Assembly: GCF_002878395.1 (NCBI RefSeq)
Contig: NC_061114.1
Coordinates: forward strand, 167,550,205 to 167,614,204
DNA length: 64,000 nucleotides
Origin: Capsicum annuum
Taxonomy: Eukaryota; Streptophyta; Magnoliopsida; Solanales; Solanaceae
Direction: 5' to 3'
Below, in pieces: positions 57,370 through 64,000 of the stretch (its first letter is position 1; each line of letters begins with the position of its first letter). The notes beneath the pieces were generated by a model. The model did no database searches, was not told the origin of the DNA, and saw nothing but the letters and a program-made list of their open reading frames with translations. The position numbers and the translations under genes are program-made.

Positions 57370-57910
57370 GGCTCACCCGCTAAATAGGACTAAGATCACT
57401 AGAAGCAATCCCTAAGTTCCATAACTACGTAGCCAGTGTAGGCATTATATCACCCGTTAGATAGAACTGACATACTCAGAGATCATCCGCTAGTACAGGA
57501 CTGATCTCAGAGGTCACCCGCTAGATTAGGACTAACTCCATAGTAGTTGCGTTTACCCATGTCACGGTACTGACCCCCTTCCAGCTGGGGTTACAAGTTG
57601 GACCCTGCTAGTTCAGATTTAGGGAATGTCGATTAGATGACTAATTCCCACAATCTCAGTAATAGAACTCAGATTAGTATCACAGAAATCAGGACTATCA
57701 GATACAGTCAATCAGCTCAAAAAAGAACTTAGATAGTTCCAAAGATTTAGAGATCATCCGCTAGATAGGCTTGATCTCAAATTTAGTCAATCATATTCAT
57801 TATCAGTAGATTAGACATCACCTGTCAGATAGGCTTGATCTAAGATTCAATCAATAAGTATCAGTATCAGAAGATTCAACGATCATCCGCTAGATAGGCT
57901 TGATCTCAGA
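57370..57910. repeat. Dispersed short repeats CCGCTAGATAGG in the G 5' LTR
   Basis: The unit ATCACCCGCTAGATAGG, usually followed by ACTGATCTCAG or CTTGATCTCA, occurs with variation about seven times (near 57378, 57451, 57485, 57514, 57750, 57817 and 57880). Spacing is irregular. The E LTR centre does not have it. Confidence 0.85.
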
Positions 57911-58647
57911 ATTCAGTATCAGTAGTTATTAGAATTCAGTATCAGCAAACTTAGTTATTAGAATTCAGTAGCAGTAAACTCAGATAGCAGTCATAAGTAA
58001 ACTCAGTTATTAGTAATCCAGTTATTAGAACTCAGTACTCGGTGCTACTACGATTTCTATTATTGTTTATGCATTCATGCATGTATCCTCATTCAGCATA
58101 CTCATGTATTCCGTCAGCATTGTTCATGCATATGAGCCTTTTTATTTAGCCTTACCTCATCTAGCATCCAGTATATTCTCATGTACTGACGCATACTTTC
58201 CTGCGCTATGGTGTTTTATACCATAGGTTCAGAAGTACGAGCTCCAGAGCACCCTTAGCAGTCCAGATTCAGCTAGCAGCAGTAGATAGCAGTGAGTCCT
58301 TATCATTTGGGGATATTTCTTATCTCATTTTATTTCTTTAGATTCAGTATTTTCAGTAGATGGAGTTAGTTGGGGGATTGTCCCATTCAACTCCTTATTC
58401 AGATAGTTAGAGGCTTTCATACTAGAGTTTTTCAGACTAGATGTTCAGACAATTGTATTTGTATTCAGTTTTCGATTGTATTTCAGATGTTTGAACCTTA
58501 TGGCAAGTTTTCCATTAGTTTTCCATATTTTTATAGTGTATTATTTGGTGCTCAGTTACAGATATCAGTCAAGGGTTAGCTTGTGGTCCTTTGGGATTAT
58601 GAGCACCATATAGCATTCGATGCACCATACTCGAGGCGTTACAAACT

Positions 58648-58659
58648 TTGTATCAGAGC
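58648..58659 (+). other. Primer-binding site of G
   Basis: TTGTATCAGAGC, one change from TGGTATCAGAGC, four bases after the LTR. Confidence 0.9.
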
Positions 58660-58866
58660 CTAAGGTTCAATAGTGTCCTAGGAAGTCTGAAAGCTGCATC
58701 TAGTAGATTCTTGTGCATGGGTGTGTTGCATGCCACATTTATGTACAGAAGGTTATAAGATATTTTAGGAACAGTTTCCCTTCTTTCAGTATTCATGCCG
58801 TGCGAGTGAGCATGAACTCAAGTTAAGACTCTCAGTCTAATCCATTCTTTCTTTCATTTATAGAAT

Positions 58867-59938
58867 ATGTCTTCTCACAGAGATAATGCCCATAGAAATG
58901 ATAACCAGACACCTCAGCCCATAGATCCTGAGAATTAGAATGTGTCGCATGTAGAGTTTTGGGTAGCTTTTTAGGTGCTAGCCCAAGATGTGACAACTAA
59001 TGTTCAGGGTAACCATTAGGCTACAGCCCCACCTCAACAAGATGGTGATTTAGAGATAGCCAGGATCAGAAATTTCATGAGGATGAACCCACCAGAATTC
59101 TTTAGGTCAATAGTAGGCGAGAACCTATAGTTTTATCTTGAGGAGGTGAAGAAGATCACCCAAATTATGCATGTCTCTGAAGAGGAAAGCATAGAATTGG
59201 CATCCTATAGGTTGAAGGATGTGGCTCATGATTCGGTAGTGATGTGGAAGAAGAGTAGAGGAGAGGATGTAGCTCCCCTGACTTGGCAGATATTTTAAGA
59301 TACGTTCTTAGATAAGTTTTTCCCACTTGAGATAAGGGAAGCTAAGGTCGAAGAGTTCATGAACCTAAGTCAAGGCTCTATGTCAGCGAAGGAGTATTTC
59401 CTCAAGTTCAACCAGTTGTCTAAGTATGTTCCTGATCAGATGGATGACCTTAGAGCAAGCACGAGTAAGTTTGTGACCGGTGTGTCTGGGTTGGTGGTTA
59501 AGGAGTATAGGATTGGTATGCTCAATAAATACATGGATCTTTCTAGATTGATAATGCACTCTCAACAAATTGAGGCAGAGAAATCTAAGGAAAGAAAAAG
59601 AGTGAATAAGAAAGTCAGAACATGTAGTTTTCGTTTTTCTCAGCGAGGGTCTCAGGGTGGTAACCGTTCTCAACATAGTCAGAAGTTTTCAGTCCCAGCT
59701 TCATCCTCAGCTAATGCACCAGTACCAAAGTTCAGGGATGGAAATCTTGATGGGGCGCCAGGCTCCAAAGCCCATGGTAGTGTGAGAAGTAAGCGTACCT
59801 ATCTGCTTTGTAAAGAATTTGGTAAGAACCACCTAGGTGCATATAGAATAGGCAGCGAGGTACATTTTAATTGCGGTAAGAGAGGACACAGGTTGTAAGA
59901 GTGTAGAGTTTTGGTTCAGAGGGTTAAAGATTTGTGTT
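58867..59938 (+). pseudogene. G gag polyprotein, best preserved in the window
   Basis: Starts ATG at 58867 (MSSHRDNAHRNDNQTPQP) and stays in one frame to 59938, with about seven stops, including those near 58939, 59020, 59128, 59298 and 59896. The gag domain: IRNFMRMNPPEFFRS near 59070, EEESIELASYRLKDVAHD, then the 179-codon open run 59359-59898 with KFNQLSKYVPDQM and LIMHSQQIEAEKSKERKR. A basic, Gln/Ser-rich stretch follows. Two zinc knuckles end it, CKEFGKNHLGAY (decayed) and FNCGKRGHRL, stop, EC (first Cys is Phe-flanked and shifted). In a relative it would form the particle. No pol follows. Confidence 0.9.
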
Positions 59939-60680
59939 AATAGGGAGCCACTTCCAGTACCACTAGTGGTCAGCATCAGAATAGATTTTATGCACTTTAA
60001 ACTCACTATGATCAGGGAAGTTCCCCTAACATAGATTCGAGTACGTTATAAGTCCTTCATTTTCATGATATGCAATGTTAGATCCTTTTCTCCCATTTGA
60101 GCTTAAGTTTTCAGCATGAGCTAGTTAGTAAAACCAGAAATTCAGTTTAGCAGTCAGGCAGTTAGATTTGTATAGTTTGTTTCCCATCTTTCCATTTAGT
60201 CATACTATTAGAAATCTCAGGAATGAAACTATTCCAAAATAGAAAGTCCCAGCAGTTGCAAGATTAGCTCAGTTCATGTATCATGCATTAGCTTCAGATC
60301 CTAGATGTTCAGTCATGATCCAGTTTGTAGGTTCCTTGTGCATTGCCTCATTTTTCTAAAGTAAGCGTTCTTAGAGGGACATAGTGTCCCAAGGGGGAGA
60401 TACTCTATAATTCCCCGATGCTTTCATGTCCTTAATCCCATTCGGTTACATGTTCAGATGTTTCTTACAAAGTCAGTATTAGTTATCATTGCATATTCAT
60501 TCATGCATTCGTGAGTCAGCTCAATCAGATATTTATGCATCAAATATGCATGTTAAGTATGAAATTTAAGTATATCAGTAGTTCTAGTCATATAGTCATG
60601 TTTCAGATATTCATGTCCAGTAAGTAAGTTAAGTCTATCTGTATTTTTGGTCTAGTCAGTCCCATTCAAGGACGAATATT
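59939..60680 (+). other. Non-coding internal segment of G
   Basis: Begins with the gag-protease joint (GATSSTTSGQHQNRFYAL, then FHFHDMQC near 60057) and stops in protease at about 60100, a deletion joint. It continues with sequence also found in E: 60108-60420 matches E 32057-32400, and 60445-60680 matches E 33070-33365. The E chromodomain region between these is missing. The motif AAGGGGGAGATACTCTATAATTCCCC (60391-60416, outlined) resembles a polypurine tract plus an LTR start. Confidence 0.72.
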
Positions 60681-60683
60681 CCC

Positions 60684-60693
60684 AAGGGGGAGA
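60684..60693 (+). other. Polypurine tract of G
   Basis: AAGGGGGAGA, three bases before the 3' LTR. Confidence 0.85.
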
Positions 60694-61081
60694 TATTGTA
60701 AGACCCCATAAAATTCCAAGCTTTACTCAATCCCTTAAAGCTTAAAAAGAGGTCCTAGACTTAGAAACTTCACATAGTGTTTACACTTAGAATCTTTTTA
60801 GCCTTCATAAGTTGGCAATCTTATTTCTCATCCCATACGACCCTTAAATGTCAATTTTTAAGTTGATTCATGATTAGCTAGGTCAATAGGTGTTTCTCGA
60901 TGAGTTTTGGATTTTTTGGACTGCATTAAGACTATGTTGGTGTCCCAAAATAGTGGACCAACGCGATTCAGGTGCGTCGCATTGCCTATCGCATTGGTTA
61001 ATATTGTGCAGAATTTGCCAGTCAAAAGTAATGAGGCTTGGCGCGATCATGGCGTGAAATATCGAGTACCGCATTGATACC

Positions 61082-61099
61082 ATCGATGCGCTGCATCGA
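61082..61099. promoter_or_regulatory. CpG-containing palindrome in the G LTR
   Basis: ATCGATGCGCTGCATCGA has arms TCGATGC and GCATCGA. It lies about 80 bases before the TATATAA box at 61176. The 5' LTR copy is shortened there. The E LTR has a related palindrome at 26571. Confidence 0.45.
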
Positions 61100-62289
61100 C
61101 AATCGTGTCGGTGCCTAGTTTTCAGCTTTTTCAAAATCCGCATCCAAAGGGGTATTTGGGTTAATTTCCCACCCCTATATAACCCTATAACATGAGATTC
61201 AGCCCTATTTTTCCCTAAAATATACACTCTTCTCTCAATTTCTTTCAAGAACAAGTTAGGATTTTCTAACTGATGATCCAAATTCAAGAGTTTCTCCGCT
61301 AATCTTCCTAAAATCAAGAACTAAGGTATGTCAGATGTTGATTCTTGGTTTTCTTCCACCCAAGAAGTTCAAAAACCCTTTTTCAAATTTATAAAGATTG
61401 AATATTTATGATTTTTCATGATTTATGTAAGTTGAAGTTCATGTTTCTGTTATTGTTGAGTTGTGATTCATGTTCTAGATTACAAGTTTCATGATTTAGT
61501 CCTAACATGTGATGATTTGCATAATATTCATGATAAACCCCTTTAAGTTGCAAGTTTATTGATGTAGCCATGTTAATTGGATGTGTTGATTAATATATAA
61601 CCAAAGTATGCTCCCATATGTTTGATAAAATGCTTATGTGAAGAAAATAGAGTCATTATATCATGTTAGCATGAAATCCTTAATTATGTATAAGTTAATG
61701 CATTCCAAGAATTTGTTGAAAGGCCATAGTGAATGAACTATGATATGCTGCTTGCACTCTCATTTACATGCATTCCTTAATGAATGAATTATAAGATATT
61801 GGTATGCATCTCTATACATTTACATGTTTAAGACTTCCAAGTTCTTGAAGAGATACCTCCTTGATTTTATTGTGAATGATAGACTATTGTTATACTATTC
61901 AAGAATTATCATGCCTTATTTATTTATGCTATCGAGTACAGAGGTATTTAATACCCAATAATTTAGCTGATTGTCTAGAGCTAGTGTTAGTTTTCAAGAT
62001 AATCTTAGTCGAGCCATGATCAGTAGAACTCAGTCAGTAACCAAACTTAGAAAAAGACTCAATAATCTCAGTATCAGTCTATTCCAGTTTAGTATTCAGT
62101 TCAGACCTCAGTAGTATTCAAGTATTCAATCTAGAAACTTAGTAGCATTCAGTCAGATAATAGAATTCAGTAGTATTCTATCAGTCAATGAAACTAAGTA
62201 AGATCAGTTCATCAGTCAAGCCTAGTATAAACTAGGAAATCAGTTCAGTGTCTTTCAGGTGGGAGTAGGATTCAGCATTGAGCGAGCCT

Positions 62290-62860
62290 AGGGTTGTGGG
62301 CTCACCCGCTAGATAGGACTGAGATCCCTAAAAGCAATTCCTAAGTTCCAGAACTACATAGATAGCATAGGCATGAGATGTAACCCGTTAGATAGGACTG
62401 GCATACTTGGGGATCACCCCCTAGTACAGGACTAATCTTAGAGGTCACCCGCTAGATTAGGATTGAATCTATAGCACTTCTCTTTACCCATGGCACGGTA
62501 CTGACACCCTTTCAGCTGGGGTTATAGGTTGGACTCTACTAGTTTAGATTCGGGGTATATAGGTTAGATAATTACTTACCATAGTCTCAGTTTCAGATTC
62601 AGTCTCAGTAATAGAACTCAGATTAGTATTACAGAAATCAGGACTGTCAGATACAGTCAATCAACTCAGAAAAGAACTTAGACAGTTCCAAAGATTCAGT
62701 TATCATCCGCTAGATAGGCTTGATCTCAAATTTTGTCAATCATATTCATTACCAGTAGATTCATAGATCACACATTAGATAGTCTTGATCTTAGATTCAA
62801 TCAATAAGTATCAGTATTAGCATATTCAAGGATCATCCACTAGATAGGCTTGATCTTAGA
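62290..62860. repeat. Dispersed short repeats CCGCTAGATAGG in the G 3' LTR
   Basis: Same repeat set as 57370-57910, for example CACCCGCTAGATAGGACTGA near 62302 and ATCATCCGCTAGATAGGCTT near 62702. The copies are in the same order in both LTRs. Confidence 0.85.
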
Positions 62861-63569
62861 TTTCAGTATTTGTAGACTTAGTTATCATAATTCAGTATCA
62901 GTAAACTCTAATAGCAGTTATCAATAAACCCAATTATCATCAATCTAGTCATTAGAACTTAGTACTTAGTGCTACTACGATTTCAGTTATAGTTTATGCA
63001 TTCATGCATGTATCCTCATTCAGCATACTCATGTATTCAGTCAGTATTGTTATGCATATGAGCCTTTGCATTTAGCCTTACCTTATCTGTCATACTAGTA
63101 TATTCTCACGTACTGACTCATTCTTTCCTCTGCTATGGTGTTTTATACCATAGGTTCAGAAGCACGAGCTCCAGAGCACCCTAAGCAGTCCAGATTCAGC
63201 AACAGCAGTAGCTATCAGTGAGTCCTCATCATTCAGGGGTGGTTCTTATTCATTTAATTACATTAGATTCAATATTTTTAGTAGATGGAGTTAGTCAAGG
63301 AATTGTCTCATTCAACTTCTTATTCAGATAGTTAAAGGGTTTTAGACTAGAATTTTTTAGACAAGATGTTCAGACAGTTGTATTAGTATTCAGTTTTCAG
63401 TTGTATGTCAGATGTTTGAACCTTATGGCATGTTTCCTATTATTTTTCCATATTTTTTATAGTGTATTATTTAGTGCTCAGTTACAGCTATCAGTCAAGG
63501 ATTAGCTTATGGTCCTTCAGGATTTTTTGCACCGTGTAGCTTCTGGGGTACTAGACCTGGGGTGTTACA

Positions 63570-64000
63570 TTACTTATGGGTTGGTATGAAAAAGGATGTA
63601 GCTGATTTTATTCCTCATTGCATGTATTGACAGTAGGTGAAGGCTGGGCATTTAAGACCTAGTGGTTTAGTTCAGAGAATACCCATTCTCGAGTTGAAAT
63701 AGGAACTAATACATATGGACTTTGTGACTGTGTTGCCTCAAACTTCTTATGGTTCTGAAAGTGTTTGGATTATCATGGATTGATTGACCTAATCTACTTA
63801 TTTCATTTGATTCAAGTTTCTTTTTTGTACTAAGAGGTTGACCCGTATTTATATTCATGAGATAGTTCATCTTTATGGTGTACTGGTATCTATCATCTTA
63901 AATTGAGGTTCAGTGTTCACATCTTATTTTTAGAAGACTTTTCATGAAGAGTTAGGTACCTGAGTTGATCTTAGCATAATATTTCACCCCGAGATTAATA
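63570..64000 (+). pseudogene. F2 integrase, N-terminal part, runs off window
   Basis: After G the F2 frame resumes with MKKDVADFIPHCMY, a stop where CQQ is expected, then VKAGHLRPSGLVQRIPILEL. Core motifs are ELIHMDFVTVLPQTSYGSES (first catalytic Asp) and VWIIMD, then a stop where RLTKS follows. IHEIVHLYGVLVSIILN near 63855-63905 should end in SDRG, so the second Asp is Asn. The His pair of the zinc motif lies in the lost host sequence. The window ends at the FHPEIN-like motif that precedes the catalytic Glu. Confidence 0.88.

Larger units (their letters stand above)
56101..58643 (+). repeat. 5' LTR of G, 5'-truncated
   Basis: Aligns with 60997-63569. The first common bases are TTATATTGTGCAG / TTAATATTGTGCAG, about 300 bases into the complete copy. 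It ends CTCGAGGCGTTACA at 58643. The TATA-like box TATATAA at 56250-56256 sits upstream of TCTCTCAATTTCTCTCAAG (the leader). Confidence 0.9.
56101..63569 (+). mobile_element. Gag-only gypsy element G, related to E
   Basis: Two LTRs, 56101-58643 (lacking its first 300 or so bases) and 60697-63569, enclose only 2.05 kb: primer site, gag, the first part of protease, a non-coding segment shared with E, and a polypurine tract. RT, RNase H, integrase and chromodomain are absent. It sits in F2 between RNase H and integrase. No target duplication can be checked because the left end is lost. Any mobility would have depended on proteins from a relative such as an intact E-type element. Confidence 0.88.
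60697..63569 (+). repeat. 3' LTR of G
   Basis: Complete: begins TGTAAGACCCCATAAAATTCC and ends CCTGGGGTGTTACA; 2873 bases. The first 250 bases and the last 900 resemble the E LTR, while the centre differs (CCGCTAGATAGG repeats). The F2 integrase resumes in the next base. Confidence 0.92.
40525..64000 (+). mobile_element. Gypsy element F2, interrupted by B3 and G, continues beyond window
   Basis: Order: 5' LTR 40525-43409, primer site 43413-43423, short leader, element B3 (43491-53078), gag, protease, RT and RNase H (53084-56100), element G (56101-63569), then the integrase from 63570 to the window end. The parts fit a single Ty3/gypsy reading order once the two inserts are removed. The 3' end lies outside. 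The host sequence between RNase H end and integrase zinc motif, usually several hundred bases, is missing around G. Confidence 0.85.

Noticed and set aside
57370..57910. CRISPR-like array of CCGCTAGATAGG repeats
   Set aside because: Spacing is irregular, units vary, the sequence is a plant LTR, and both LTRs of G carry the same set.
59359..59898. 179-codon open frame, the longest in the window, as a host gene
   Set aside because: It is the C-terminal half of the G gag; the same frame continues upstream through stops to the ATG at 58867.
60883..61317. 144-codon minus-strand frame, with a similar frame at 56200-56391
   Set aside because: Both lie within the G LTRs, antisense to the promoter and leader; no domain is recognised and similarity only reflects LTR duplication.

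Overview
This window looks like plant nuclear heterochromatin, probably from a eudicot with a large retrotransposon-rich genome. Solanaceae is my best guess, but it rests on general resemblance of the elements and no database comparison was possible. I see no intact host gene. Apart from about 2.3 kb (38203-40524), essentially the whole 64 kb is decayed Ty3/gypsy LTR retrotransposons inserted into one another. Most are chromoviruses: their integrases end in a chromodomain and their primer-binding sites resemble the initiator-Met-tRNA type (TGGTATCAGAGC). All coding regions carry in-frame stops and frameshifts, so they are annotated as pseudogenes. I name the LTR families A to G for this window only.

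Left block (1-25958). An old plus-strand element D (RNase H end, integrase and chromodomain at 11181-12840, LTR from 12874) was hit twice. (i) A minus-strand element C (gag 8084-9330, LTR to 11180) landed in the D RNase H region. Element A1 (pol 1-2300, 3' LTR 2442-8083) landed in the C gag. A solo LTR B1 (3635-7400, target-site duplication CTATA) landed in the A1 LTR, and an unclassified antisense insertion X (about 5346-7014) landed in B1. (ii) The D LTR was split by element A2 (14131-25230, duplication AGTGT/GGTGT), which has both LTRs and gag to chromodomain, and which itself carries an antisense solo LTR B2 (17850-20098) between protease and reverse transcriptase.

Middle block (25959-40524). 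An F-family LTR (F1) is split by element E (26195-35826, duplication GGTTT), which has both LTRs but has lost RNase H and most of integrase. The F1 LTR abuts, on its right, a minus-strand fossil of a hAT-type transposase (38203-38480). About 2 kb of AT-rich sequence follows in which I recognise nothing.

Right block (40525-64000). Element F2 (LTR 40525-43409, primer site, gag, protease, RT, RNase H, then integrase at 63570 to the window end) is interrupted twice: by element B3 (43491-53078, duplication GATAC, both LTRs and gag to chromodomain), and by element G (56101-63569), a relative of E that keeps only gag and the first part of protease between its LTRs.

The genes do not form a host pathway. 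Each set is the remains of the same replication machine: gag (particle), protease, RT/RNase H (copying), integrase (insertion) and chromodomain (targeting to modified chromatin). The main interest is the insertion chronology, the gag-only G lineage sharing a non-coding segment with E, the modular LTRs (shared 3' halves with different 5' halves), and repeated short motifs inside the LTRs.
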